Below the pieces are notes generated by a model, which saw only the letters and a program-made list of their open reading frames with translations, was not told the DNA's origin and made no database searches. Of a stretch of DNA of 64,000 bases, positions 46,125-55,146 are shown piece by piece. The stretch is from Pantanalinema rosaneae (lineage in GTDB: Bacteria; Cyanobacteriota; Cyanobacteriia; Leptolyngbyales; Leptolyngbyaceae): positions 45,063 through 109,062 of the forward strand of contig NZ_JBLZFZ010000020.1 of assembly GCF_050753385.1 (NCBI RefSeq). The letters run 5' to 3'. Made by a program: the position numbers and the translations under genes. Within the stretch, counting starts at the first letter, position 1. Each line of letters starts with the position of its first letter.

Positions 46125-46836
46125 CTTAATTGATGCTGCCTTGATCAGGAAATAGAGCCATTTTTAGATTAGCTGTAATCGCAACCATAGAGAATCATCA
46201 ATTATTTAGCTGATTGAGAAGCTTTCCAGGTTAAAGATTAAGCATTTAGTCATGATTTAAGAACTAATTTTTAGGAGTACCTAACAGGTAAAAGTGTAAA
46301 AAAATTTATCATAGACCGTTTGCTCAACTGAAGTGCGATCGAAGTAATGATTCAGTTTCGTAGCCACTATAAATGAGGAAGCTGGGTAAGAAAATAGAGC
46401 TATAGCAAGGACTTTAAGCTTTAAAGCTATTTTTTCCTGATTAAGAAATACTCGCTAAACGTGTTGCTTGAAATGTCTAGTTCACCCCAGCTTCAGCGAT
46501 ACTAACCACCTCTATAGACTTTGATCTATGATGTATTGCCTCTAAACCGCCACACCTCAATATCTACTTATAGATGCTATTTAAGATCTATTTAATCTTT
46601 AGCGTTCAAAACCAACTTTTTAGGCGTGAAACCCGCTACACTAACTTACAAGTTAGCTGAATACCCCATTCAACTGACCTCATTGTTCGTCACTAAGACA
46701 AAAATGCTGTTGGTTTAAGTACCTGGTTGCAGGTTGCCGTTCAGTGTTCAGTCTTAAATAGGTTCGCTCAAAGTTTTTCGTCACATTCACCTATCCCATT
46801 CACCACTCCTCATGTCGGGGGAGTACAGGAGGTTTT
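46125..46836. other. Long upstream region of the cmp operon
   Basis: No gene is found in these 712 bases. The stretch is AT-rich and contains a 16-base near-palindrome at 46641-46656 and several TTAA-containing repeats (for example TTTAAGATCTATTTAA at about 46579-46594), both compatible with LysR-type regulator binding. AGGAGG at 46827-46832 is the ribosome binding site of cmpA. Confidence 0.5.
46641..46656 (+). promoter_or_regulatory. Palindrome upstream of cmpA, candidate LysR-type operator
   Basis: CTAACTTACAAGTTAG has perfect seven-base arms around AC. In other cyanobacteria the cmp operon is activated by CmpR, a LysR-type regulator that binds TTA/TAA-type inverted repeats under low inorganic carbon; the orientation here (TAA-N8-TTA) differs from the described TTA-N7/8-TAA. 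Assignment is inference. Confidence 0.4.
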
Positions 46837-48201
46837 ATGTCAGAATTTTCTAGATTGTCTCGGCGTAAGTTTGTTACGACCGTAGGGGCTTCAGCAATCA
46901 GCGCTGTATTTCTCAAAGGTTGCTTAGGCAACCCACCCGATGAGGCTAGTACAGGACAACAAAGCCCGTCTGCGGCTCCCGCTGTCAATGTTGCCAGTGG
47001 TGAAACGCCCGAAGTCACAACCATTAAATTAGGATTTATTCCGATTGTTGAATCGGCTCCATTAATCATTGCCAAGGAAAAAGGCTTTTTTGCCAAATAC
47101 GGCATGCCCAATGTCGAGATTTCCAAGCAAGCCAACTGGGCATCGGCGCGGGACAACGTGGTGATTGGCTCAGAAGGGGGTGGGATTGATGGCGGTCAGT
47201 GGCAAATGCCCATGCCCCACTTAATTAGTGAAGGCATCATTACCAATGGCAGAAAAATGCCGATGTATGTGCTGGCGCAATTAGTCACCCAGGGGAATGG
47301 CATTGCCATTTCAGGCAAAAATCAGGGCAAGGGCATTAACCTGAAAATTAGCAACCCGGACTACATCAAAGCCTTTGAAAAGACGGAAGGCAGAAAGTTT
47401 AAAGCGGCTCATACCTTCCCCAATGTGAACCAGGATTTTTGGATTCGCTATTGGTTTGCAGCGAGTGGAATCGACCCCGATCGCGATATTGATCTCCTGG
47501 CTGTGCCTTCCGCCGAAACCGTTCAAGGCATGCGGACAGGTAGTATGGATGCCTTCAGTACCGGCGACCCCTGGCCCTACCGGATTGTATCGGATGACAT
47601 TGGCTTCATGGCGGCATTGACCGAGCAAATCTGGCAGTTCCACCCGGAAGAGTATCTGGCAATTCGTGCCGATTGGGTGGATAAGCATCCCAAAGCGACA
47701 AAAGCAATTCTGAAAGCGGTGATGGAAGCGCAACAATGGTGCGATCGCCCAGAGAACCGCCCAGAACTGATTAAGATTGTGGCAGGACGGAGTTACTTTA
47801 ATGTGCCCGCCCAAGTCATCACACCGCCCTACGAAGGCAAGTATGCGATGGGCGATGGGCAACCGGAAGTCAACAACTTCAAGAGCAGTCCTTTGTACTG
47901 GAAGGATGATATTGGCAATGTGTCCTATCCCTATAAGAGCCACGATCTCTGGTTCCTGACGGAAACAATGCGCTGGAATTTCCATAATGGTGCGATTAAA
48001 GATTTTGATACGGCAAAACAGTTAATCGATCGCGTCAATCGGGAAGACCTCTGGCGGGAAGCGGCGAAAGAAGCGGGGATTGCGGCGGCAGATATCCCCA
48101 GTAACACCTCTCGCGGAGTTGAGAAATTCTTTGATGGCATTCAGTTTGACCCCGAGCAGCCGTCCGCTTACCTGGCAAGTTTACAGATCAAACGCGCTTA
48201 A
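46837..48201 (+). CDS. cmpA: Bicarbonate-binding lipoprotein CmpA
   Basis: The 454-residue protein has a twin-arginine type lipoprotein signal (LSRRKF, Cys29) and the CmpA/NrtA fold. It follows CmpA rather than NrtA through the GGIDGGQWQMPMPHLISEG segment and the DAFSTGDPWPYRI segment. In HPEE (269-272) Glu272 sits where NrtA has a nitrate-binding lysine and CmpA a glutamate. It captures bicarbonate in the periplasm for the BCT1 transporter. AGGAGG is four bases before the ATG. It is the first gene of cmpABCD. Confidence 0.88.
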   Translation: MSEFSRLSRRKFVTTVGASAISAVFLKGCLGNPPDEASTGQQSPSAAPAVNVASGETPEVTTIKLGFIPIVESAPLIIAKEKGFFAKYGMPNVEISKQANWASARDNVVIGSEGGGIDGGQWQMPMPHLISEGIITNGRKMPMYVLAQLVTQGNGIAISGKNQGKGINLKISNPDYIKAFEKTEGRKFKAAHTFPNVNQDFWIRYWFAASGIDPDRDIDLLAVPSAETVQGMRTGSMDAFSTGDPWPYRIVSDDIGFMAALTEQIWQFHPEEYLAIRADWVDKHPKATKAILKAVMEAQQWCDRPENRPELIKIVAGRSYFNVPAQVITPPYEGKYAMGDGQPEVNNFKSSPLYWKDDIGNVSYPYKSHDLWFLTETMRWNFHNGAIKDFDTAKQLIDRVNREDLWREAAKEAGIAAADIPSNTSRGVEKFFDGIQFDPEQPSAYLASLQIKRA

Positions 48202-48246
48202 TTCCTTCATTCCCTCAGCACTTCTAAAACTTGGAGCACTTAACTC

Positions 48247-49089
48247 ATGGTGGCAAACGCACAAACTCGGACACCTGGAACCAACTTTTCCGGATCATTG
48301 AAATCGTTTTGGCAGAAGAACGGCGACAATATTTTCTTACCCCTGTTGGGAGTCATTGGCTTTATCGCCATTTGGCAACTTATATCCATGTCCGGTATCA
48401 CCAAACTACCCCCACCTAGTTCGATCATTACCGATAAAAACACCCGGACATTGTTGCTCTATCCGTTTATGGATCGGGGTGGGTTAGATAAAGGCTTATT
48501 CTGGCAAACCCTGGAAAGCCTCAAGCGGGTTGCCTTAGGTTATAGTCTGGCGGCGATCGTGGGCATTGGCTTAGGCATCCTGGTCGGGACGCAACCCAAA
48601 ATTAACAAAGCGCTCGATCCCCTGTTCCAATTCCTGCGGATGATCGCCCCTCTGGCGTGGGTTCCCATTACCTTAATTGCCTTGCCAAACGTCCAAACCG
48701 CTGCCATCTTCGTAATTTTCATTACCGCGATCTGGCCGATCTTGATTAACACCACAGTCGGTGTGCAACAGATTCCTGATGATTACAAGAATGTGGCACG
48801 CGTGTTGCAAATCTCACCGCGCAAATACTTCTTCAAGATTCTGATTCCCTCTGCTTTACCTTATATCTTCACGGGATTACGGATTGCGATCGGTCTTGCC
48901 TGGTTGGCGATTATTGCGGCTGAAATTGTCATGTCGGGTGTGGTTGGCATTGGCTTCTTCATCTGGGATGCTTACCAACAAAACTATGTGAGTGAAGTGA
49001 TTCTAGCCGTGATTTACATCGGCGGTGTGGGCTTAATCCTCGATCGCTTTGTCGCCTGGATTCAACGCCAGATCTTGCCTCAAAGCTAA
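48247..49089 (+). CDS. cmpB: Bicarbonate transporter permease CmpB
   Basis: The 280-residue membrane protein has about six helices and the EAA-type loop NVARVLQISPRKYFFKILIPSALPYIFTG (in part at about 180-205) that docks on the ATPases. NrtB and CmpB are close paralogues; the assignment to bicarbonate rests on the neighbouring CmpA-type binding protein. It follows cmpA by 45 bases. Confidence 0.87.
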   Translation: MVANAQTRTPGTNFSGSLKSFWQKNGDNIFLPLLGVIGFIAIWQLISMSGITKLPPPSSIITDKNTRTLLLYPFMDRGGLDKGLFWQTLESLKRVALGYSLAAIVGIGLGILVGTQPKINKALDPLFQFLRMIAPLAWVPITLIALPNVQTAAIFVIFITAIWPILINTTVGVQQIPDDYKNVARVLQISPRKYFFKILIPSALPYIFTGLRIAIGLAWLAIIAAEIVMSGVVGIGFFIWDAYQQNYVSEVILAVIYIGGVGLILDRFVAWIQRQILPQS

Positions 49090-49147
49090 GCATTAATCTC
49101 ACCTCATTTCCTGGCTCTGTTCATTATTCACTCATCCCATCACAGCC

Positions 49148-51154
49148 ATGACTGCATTTGTAGCGGTAGACAATATCGATAAGGTGTTTTCCCTGTCCAA
49201 CGGGGGTTCCTATCTGGCCCTCAAAGGCATTGGTTTAGAGATTCAAAAAGGAGAATTCATTTCCTTAATTGGGCACTCTGGTTGTGGTAAGTCCACCTTA
49301 CTCAACATGATTGCTGGGTTGGATATGCCCTCTGAAGGAGTCGTATTACTGGATGGCAACACGATCCAACGTCCCGGGCCCGACAAGATGGTGGTATTCC
49401 AAAACTATTCCCTGCTGCCCTGGCTGACGGTACGAGAAAATATTGCTCTCGCCGTTGACGAAGTGTTAGCACACTTAGCCCCAAACGAACGGCAACAGAT
49501 TGTCGAACAACACATTAAAATGGTGGGCTTACAGCCCCATGCCGAGAAGCCACCGGGGATGTTATCCGGCGGTCAGAAGCAACGGGTAGCGATCGCGCGA
49601 GCCCTAGCCATTCGTCCCAAGCTGTTACTGCTGGATGAACCGTTTGGCGCGTTGGATGCCTTAACTCGTGGCAATCTGCAAGAACAACTGATGCAGATTT
49701 GCGAAGAAAATCAAGTTACCGCCGTGATGGTGACGCATGATGTCGATGAAGCTGTCCTCCTCAGCGATCGCATTGTCATGCTGACTAACGGCCCTGGGTC
49801 ACAAATTGGCGGCATTCTAGAAGTAGATATTCCCCGTCCCCGCAAACGCATGGAAGTGGTGAAACACCCCAGTTATTACAGCTTGCGGAGTGAAATTATC
49901 TACTTCCTCAATCAGCAAAAGCGGATCAAAAAACTTCGGGCGAAAAAGACGGCGGTGGTTGCCCGTCATGGCTTGGAGAAGGTGAATCTGGACATCGGCT
50001 TTGTCCCACTTACCGCCTGTGCGCCCGTGGCGATCGCCAAAGAAAAAGGCTTCTTTGCCAAACATGGCTTAGATGAAGTGAACCTGGTGCGGGAAGCCAG
50101 TTGGCGGGGGATTGTCGATGGCATTGCCGGTGGTTATCTTGATGCAGCGCAAATGCCATCAGGGATGCCGGTCTGGCTGACCTTAGGCGGACACAATAAT
50201 ACCCCCCTCCCGACCGTCACCAGCCTGACCATGACCCGCAACGGTAATGCGATCACCCTGGCACATAAATTCTATGAGCAAGGAGTGGTCAGTGCAACGG
50301 ACTTCAAGCGCATGTTGCTGGAGTCTACCGAGCAACGGCATACTCTGGGCATGGTGCATCCCTCTTCTATGCACAACCTGTTATTGCGCTACTGGTTAGC
50401 GGCTGGGGGCATTGATCCCGATCGGGATGTGCAACTGAAAACCATTCCTCCGGCTCAGATGGTGGCAGATCTGCGATCGGGCACGATCGATGGCTATTGC
50501 GTCGGGGAACCCTGGAACCTGCGAGCGGCGATGGAAGGAGTCGGCTTCACGGTTGCTACTGATTTGGAAATCTGGCAGGGACACCCTGGGAAAGTGTTAG
50601 GAGTTCGGGAAGATTGGGCGGCGGCCTATCCCAATACCCATATTGCTCTGGTAAAAGCCCTGCTGGAAGCCTGCCACTATTGCGCCGATCCTGCCAATGC
50701 CGAGGAAATTCGCCGAATCGTGGCGGGACGCGATTATGTCAGCACCAGTATGGACTATGTGCATCTCGGTGATCCCAATGCCTTTACCTGCGATCTCGCT
50801 CAACCAATGCGGGAGTATGCCCACCATGCGTTCTATGGCGAAGGCATGAACCGTCCCAGCCGCACTGAGACTCTGTGGACGATGACCCAATTGGCTCGTT
50901 GGGGGGATACGCCCTTCCCTCGTAACTGGATGGAGATTCTAGAGCGCACCTGTCGAGTCAGTGTCTTTAGCATTGCCGCGCGGGAATTAGGACTACTGGA
51001 TAGTTCCTACAGCCGGGGCCCAATCCGATTCTTTGACGGCACCGTGTTCAAGTCCGACGATGACCCGATCGCTTACCTGAACAGCCTCGAAATCAAACGG
51101 GATTTCAGTGTGGCGGAAGTGATCATTGATAGCCGTTCCCCTCGTGTTGCCTGA
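49148..51154 (+). CDS. cmpC: Bicarbonate transporter ATPase fused to a binding-protein domain, CmpC
   Basis: The 668-residue protein combines an ATPase (1-270; Walker A GHSGCGKST at 42-50, signature LSGGQKQRVAIARALA, Walker B LLLLDEPFGALD) with a C-terminal CmpA/NrtA-like domain (about 285-660; LDIGFVPLTACAPVAIAKEKGFFAKHG). This fusion is the standard CmpC/NrtC architecture, where the extra domain has a regulatory role on the cytoplasmic side. It lies between cmpB and cmpD. Confidence 0.9.
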   Translation: MTAFVAVDNIDKVFSLSNGGSYLALKGIGLEIQKGEFISLIGHSGCGKSTLLNMIAGLDMPSEGVVLLDGNTIQRPGPDKMVVFQNYSLLPWLTVRENIALAVDEVLAHLAPNERQQIVEQHIKMVGLQPHAEKPPGMLSGGQKQRVAIARALAIRPKLLLLDEPFGALDALTRGNLQEQLMQICEENQVTAVMVTHDVDEAVLLSDRIVMLTNGPGSQIGGILEVDIPRPRKRMEVVKHPSYYSLRSEIIYFLNQQKRIKKLRAKKTAVVARHGLEKVNLDIGFVPLTACAPVAIAKEKGFFAKHGLDEVNLVREASWRGIVDGIAGGYLDAAQMPSGMPVWLTLGGHNNTPLPTVTSLTMTRNGNAITLAHKFYEQGVVSATDFKRMLLESTEQRHTLGMVHPSSMHNLLLRYWLAAGGIDPDRDVQLKTIPPAQMVADLRSGTIDGYCVGEPWNLRAAMEGVGFTVATDLEIWQGHPGKVLGVREDWAAAYPNTHIALVKALLEACHYCADPANAEEIRRIVAGRDYVSTSMDYVHLGDPNAFTCDLAQPMREYAHHAFYGEGMNRPSRTETLWTMTQLARWGDTPFPRNWMEILERTCRVSVFSIAARELGLLDSSYSRGPIRFFDGTVFKSDDDPIAYLNSLEIKRDFSVAEVIIDSRSPRVA

Positions 51155-51240
51155 TATCACTGCTACCGGGATTGCCGATCGTCACCAGCCATCGGCAATC
51201 TCTTTTCCAGTCCCTGATTCATCACCCCCCTGAAATCATC

Positions 51241-52173
51241 ATGACACCACCCCTTGATGTGCCAGCTTCCACCCAGAAATCTCATCCTATAACTGCTATA
51301 CCTGACCAAATCCATCAACCTCATTTGTCGTTCCCTATGCCATCTCTTACAACTACTTTAAAGCCTCAGGTTAAACCAACATCTGATCAGTTTCTTGTCA
51401 TCAAAGAACTCTCCAAAGTTTATCCCACTGCGAAAGGTAATTTTGTTGTCCTGGATGGAGTCAATTTAACTATCGCTGAAGGTGAATTCATTTGTTTAAT
51501 TGGTCACTCAGGCTGTGGCAAATCCACCCTGTTGAATATGGTTTCGGGCTTCAACCAACCCACTACTGGAAGCGTCACCCTGAACGGCAAACCGATTCAA
51601 GGCCCTGGGCCCGATCGCATGATGGTATTCCAAAACTATGCCCTCCTCCCCTGGTTAACGGTGTTTGAAAATGTCTACCTGGCAGTCGATTCTGTTTATC
51701 CCAATAAATCCGTCGCTGAGAAGCGGGAAATTGTCCGGGAACACCTGGCAATGGTGGGGCTAAGTGAAGCAGCCGAGAAACAACCCACCCAGATTTCCGG
51801 GGGGATGAAACAACGGGTCGCGATCGCGCGGGCTTTATCGATTCGTCCGGAATTGCTGATTTTAGATGAACCGTTTGGGGCGTTGGATGCGATCACCAAA
51901 GAAGAACTACAAGAAGAATTGCTGAAAATCTGGCAGGATCACCGTTGCACCGTGTTGATGATTACCCACGACATTGATGAAGCCCTATTTTTAGCCGATC
52001 GTCTGGTGATGATGACCAATGGGCCGGCTGCCAAAATTGGGGAAATCATGACGATTCCCTTCCCGCGTCCCCGCGATCGCACCCGGATTATGGAAGACCC
52101 GGAGTATTACGAATTACGGAACTATGCCCTCGACTTCCTCTACAACCGCTTTGCCCACGATGATGATGCGTGA
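51241..52173 (+). CDS. cmpD: Bicarbonate transporter ATPase CmpD
   Basis: The second ATPase of the transporter has Walker A GHSGCGKST, signature ISGGMKQRVAIARAL and Walker B LLILDEPFGALD, and no fused binding domain. The start is uncertain: a TTG at 51172, ATG 51241 (used here, 310 residues) and ATG 51337 (278 residues, closest to the usual length of the family) are all in frame and none has a good ribosome binding site. The N-terminal 50 residues before VIKELSKVYPT are polar and unconserved-looking. Confidence 0.87.
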   Translation: MTPPLDVPASTQKSHPITAIPDQIHQPHLSFPMPSLTTTLKPQVKPTSDQFLVIKELSKVYPTAKGNFVVLDGVNLTIAEGEFICLIGHSGCGKSTLLNMVSGFNQPTTGSVTLNGKPIQGPGPDRMMVFQNYALLPWLTVFENVYLAVDSVYPNKSVAEKREIVREHLAMVGLSEAAEKQPTQISGGMKQRVAIARALSIRPELLILDEPFGALDAITKEELQEELLKIWQDHRCTVLMITHDIDEALFLADRLVMMTNGPAAKIGEIMTIPFPRPRDRTRIMEDPEYYELRNYALDFLYNRFAHDDDA

Positions 52174-52224
52174 TTTAGAGTGACGACTAAATTGCGCGGC
52201 GGGCTTAGTGCGAGTCGGCATAGC

Positions 52225-52284
52225 TCCGGCGATCAGCAAACCTGGAGCAATTCTAGGGTAATCTCCAGGTTTGCGGTTGCCGGA
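52225..52284 (+). terminator. Extended hairpin after the cmp operon
   Basis: GCAAACCTGGAG (52236-52247) pairs perfectly with CTCCAGGTTTGC (52263-52274), and TCCGGC (52225-52230) with GCCGGA (52279-52284) adds a lower stem. TGTTTGTATC follows but there is no strong T run. A terminator role is likely from its position. Confidence 0.6.
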
Positions 52285-52374
52285 TGTTTGTATCGTTAAG
52301 TGCTTTACCCGAGTGATCAAAATGCTGTAAGCTCTGGGCGGTGATCTGTGCAACGTCTGGACAGCAACAAAACT

Positions 52375-53940
52375 ATGGAACGGATCGAGGGAGCAACCTG
52401 GAAAATTCTCCCGCAATGGTGGCGCTATGTGGTGATTGGGTTGCTGGTACTCGGCATCTTGTTCCGCTTCTATCACCTCGATCGCAAGCTGTATTGGCTG
52501 GATGAAACCCACACCTCCCTACGAGTGCTGGGCTATACCAAAACGGAAGTCGTTGACACGCTATTTACTGGCAAGGTGATCACGGCTGCCGATCTACAAC
52601 AATTTCAGCGTCCTGATCCTGATCGCGGCTGGGATGATACCGTAACCGCCTTACAAGGCAATGCCGAACACTCCCCCCTATATTTTTTGATGGCGCGGCA
52701 ATGGGTGAACTGGTTTGGTTACTCGATCGCTACCATGCGGAGTTTACCCGCTCTCATTAGTCTGTTAATCTTTCCCAGTCTCTTCTGGTTGTGTCAAGAA
52801 TTGTTTACAGCACCAGCCGTTGCCTGGTTGGCGATCGCGTTAGTTGCCATTGCCCCGCTCCAGGTCTTGTATGCCCAGGAAGCCCGACCCTATAGCTTAG
52901 GGGTAGTCATGACTCTACTCTCCAGTGCGGTGTTGTTATGGGCAAGGCGTACCAAAACACAAGTCAGTTGGTTCACCTATGCCATTACGATCGCCACAGG
53001 ATTGTATACCCAATTATTATTCATTCTGGTGGCGATCGCCCACGCTATTTATATTGCCGTTATAGAAAATTTTCGTCCCAATAAAACTCTCTTCAGCTAC
53101 ACTCTAGCCACCAGTTTGGGAGTGCTAGCGTTTATGCCCTGGTTACAAATTCTATTGCGGGATTGGCAACAGGTACAAACCATTACTATTTCTCTTAAAG
53201 AATATCTTGCCCCGATCCGATTGATAGAACGATGGGGACTCAATTTGAGCCAGGGGTTACTTGGTCAACCCTTGGACTATGCCAGTTTAATTCCGATCGC
53301 ATTGGCAGGTTATGCTTTTTATTACCTGTACCGTCGTACCTCCCGCTCAGTCTGGTTATTGCCCTTCGCGATCGCAGGTGTGGGATTCTTCGGGTTAGCC
53401 GTTCCAGATCTGATTGCCGGTGGTCAGCGATCGATCCGAATTCGTTACCTGCTACCGTCCTTTATTTGCCTGCAAATTGCTCTGGCATATCTATTTGCCA
53501 CTCAAGCGATCTGGGTCAAAACCGGGCAACAAAAATTTTGGCGCGTGGTGTTGATCATGCTGATCACGGTGAATGTGATTGCCTGCTCCATCAGTTCTCA
53601 GGCGATCGTCTGGTGGAATAAACAACCCTCTCGCTGTGGCTACTATCCCATTGCTGCTCAGGTAATCAACGCCAGTCACAACCCGTTGGTGATCAGTAAT
53701 GGACCGGCGGTAGATCTCGTCGCGTTTAGCTACTGGTTACAGCCGAGGATTGCTTTACAACTGGTCAGCGATCCGGCTCGGTTCCAAGTCGCACCGGGAT
53801 TTAACACCATCTTACTGTTTAACTCCAACCGCCGCCTGCGCCAAGCCCTGATCGATCAGGGCTATGAGTTAACTCTAGTTGAAAAGGAACTCGGCTCCGA
53901 GGATCTAGATATGCCGCTCTGGTCTGTCAGACGAGCCTAA
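52375..53940 (+). CDS. GT-C membrane glycosyltransferase (family 39/83-like)
   Basis: The 521-residue polytopic protein has about ten or more hydrophobic helices and the catalytic-loop signature YWLDETHTS just after the first helix, the acidic pair typical of ArnT/Pmt-type GT-C enzymes. AQEARPYSLGV is the second conserved loop. It would transfer a sugar from a polyprenyl-phosphate donor to an unknown acceptor on the periplasmic side. ATG 52375 is preferred over an upstream GTG at 52348. No sugar-activating genes are adjacent. Confidence 0.82.
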   Translation: MERIEGATWKILPQWWRYVVIGLLVLGILFRFYHLDRKLYWLDETHTSLRVLGYTKTEVVDTLFTGKVITAADLQQFQRPDPDRGWDDTVTALQGNAEHSPLYFLMARQWVNWFGYSIATMRSLPALISLLIFPSLFWLCQELFTAPAVAWLAIALVAIAPLQVLYAQEARPYSLGVVMTLLSSAVLLWARRTKTQVSWFTYAITIATGLYTQLLFILVAIAHAIYIAVIENFRPNKTLFSYTLATSLGVLAFMPWLQILLRDWQQVQTITISLKEYLAPIRLIERWGLNLSQGLLGQPLDYASLIPIALAGYAFYYLYRRTSRSVWLLPFAIAGVGFFGLAVPDLIAGGQRSIRIRYLLPSFICLQIALAYLFATQAIWVKTGQQKFWRVVLIMLITVNVIACSISSQAIVWWNKQPSRCGYYPIAAQVINASHNPLVISNGPAVDLVAFSYWLQPRIALQLVSDPARFQVAPGFNTILLFNSNRRLRQALIDQGYELTLVEKELGSEDLDMPLWSVRRA

Positions 53941-54078
53941 ACATCGTGATGTAATTCCTATTTCTAAGCATCTTTACTCAAGTTAAGACGGCGCTCCATT
54001 AGCTTAATGTGCAAAGGTTAAGTGGTTACTTTCAATCAGTGAACTGTAACCGATAAGCCACTTTATAACATTAGAGAG

Positions 54079-54094
54079 TGTGACACAGCGCACA
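54079..54094 (+). promoter_or_regulatory. CRP-like site upstream of the CadD-like gene
   Basis: TGTGACACAGCGCACA matches TGTGA-N6-TCACA, the site of cyanobacterial cAMP receptor proteins, with one mismatch. It lies about 255 bases before the gene, so the connection is tentative. Confidence 0.3.
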
Positions 54095-54197
54095 CAATAT
54101 AACTTTGCGGAATTCACTCTAAATTTAGTCATCCTGCTTTCATTACTTTAATTGATTGAAACGACAAAAAAGACTATTTGCTCTTATACAGAAGAAC

Positions 54198-54216
54198 CCA
54201 TAGTCTTTGACTATGG
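54198..54216 (+). other. Perfect hairpin in the intergenic region before the CadD-like gene
   Basis: CCATAGTC and GACTATGG pair perfectly around TTT. It is not followed by a T run. Apart from this and the CRP-like site, 53941-54349 shows no gene. Confidence 0.5.
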
Positions 54217-54349
54217 CATTGTCGAGAAATTTATATCCAGCCCACCTGAGATACAACATTGCCTCTCTTAACCCTCTCTAATCAAGCGATCGCGGTAGAG
54301 CAAGAGGGCAGGAATCTTATCCATGAATTTTGAGTATTAAGGAACAACT

Positions 54350-55024
54350 ATGAACTCGTTAGAAGGAACCTTGATGACCGGGGCAGCGGTGGCTTTTGCG
54401 ACCACCTTTGACGACAACATATATCTGACCGTTTTCTTTGGTAAGGTGAACCGAACTTTCCGTCCTCGTCATGTGGTTATCGGAGAATATATAGGATTCA
54501 CAGCGTTAATAACTGTCAGTTTAGTTGGTTTTTTGGGGCGGTTGATGATTCCAGAGGTCTGGATCGGGCTACTAGGGTTGTTGCCAGTCACGATTGGCAT
54601 TAGTCAACTTATGAATCGAGGAAATGATAGTGATACTGTCCAGACCGTCTCCAGTAACCTGAAAGCCACACCGGAAAAACCACGTAGATCAAGGAAGTCT
54701 ATTTGGGCAACCCTGCGCGATCCCCAAACTTACCGAGTTTCTGCTGTCACCATCGCCAATGGCGGCAACAATATTGGGATTTATGTGCCTTTGTTTGCCG
54801 CCAGCACCCTTCCCACTTTGGGCGTTATTGTAAGCATCTGTTATGCCACGATCGGACTGTGGTGTTTTCTGTCCTATCACCTGACTCGTCAGCCAGCGAT
54901 CGCCTTTGTCATCGCTCGTTATGCGCGTAAGGTCTTCCCATTTATTTTAATTTGGTTAGGACTCCGAATTGTGATTGGCAATGGCTCCCATCAACTTCTA
55001 CTTTCCTTCTTGTTCCCTAATTAA
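54350..55024 (+). CDS. CadD-like cadmium resistance/cation transporter
   Basis: The 224-residue membrane protein has two related halves: TTFDDNIYLTVFFGKV near the N-terminus and TIANGGNNIGIYVPLFA after a polar cytoplasmic loop (about 100-125). This matches CadD-type transporters of the LysE superfamily, which confer cadmium resistance. The native cation is unknown. AAGGA stands seven bases before the ATG. No ArsR/SmtB repressor gene is adjacent. Confidence 0.82.
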   Translation: MNSLEGTLMTGAAVAFATTFDDNIYLTVFFGKVNRTFRPRHVVIGEYIGFTALITVSLVGFLGRLMIPEVWIGLLGLLPVTIGISQLMNRGNDSDTVQTVSSNLKATPEKPRRSRKSIWATLRDPQTYRVSAVTIANGGNNIGIYVPLFAASTLPTLGVIVSICYATIGLWCFLSYHLTRQPAIAFVIARYARKVFPFILIWLGLRIVIGNGSHQLLLSFLFPN

Positions 55025-55146
55025 AATCGTGGATGCAATCAAATATTACACCGCCACTTCATCTCTGATCATAACTAATTGAATTGGCGCATTTGTGGCT
55101 CTGCTTCTGAACTATACTTAGATCAAGTTTAATCGGTCAGACAGGT

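Noticed and set aside
46626..46639. NtcA-like motif GTG-N8-TAC upstream of cmpA
   Set aside because: It deviates from GTA-N8-TAC and no TAN3T box lies at the expected distance downstream. The operon encodes a bicarbonate transporter, normally under CmpR, so nitrogen control has little support.
46837..48201. Reading the operon as nrtABCD (nitrate)
   Set aside because: The ligand-site glutamate and the long GGQWQMPMPH-type segments follow CmpA and not NrtA.
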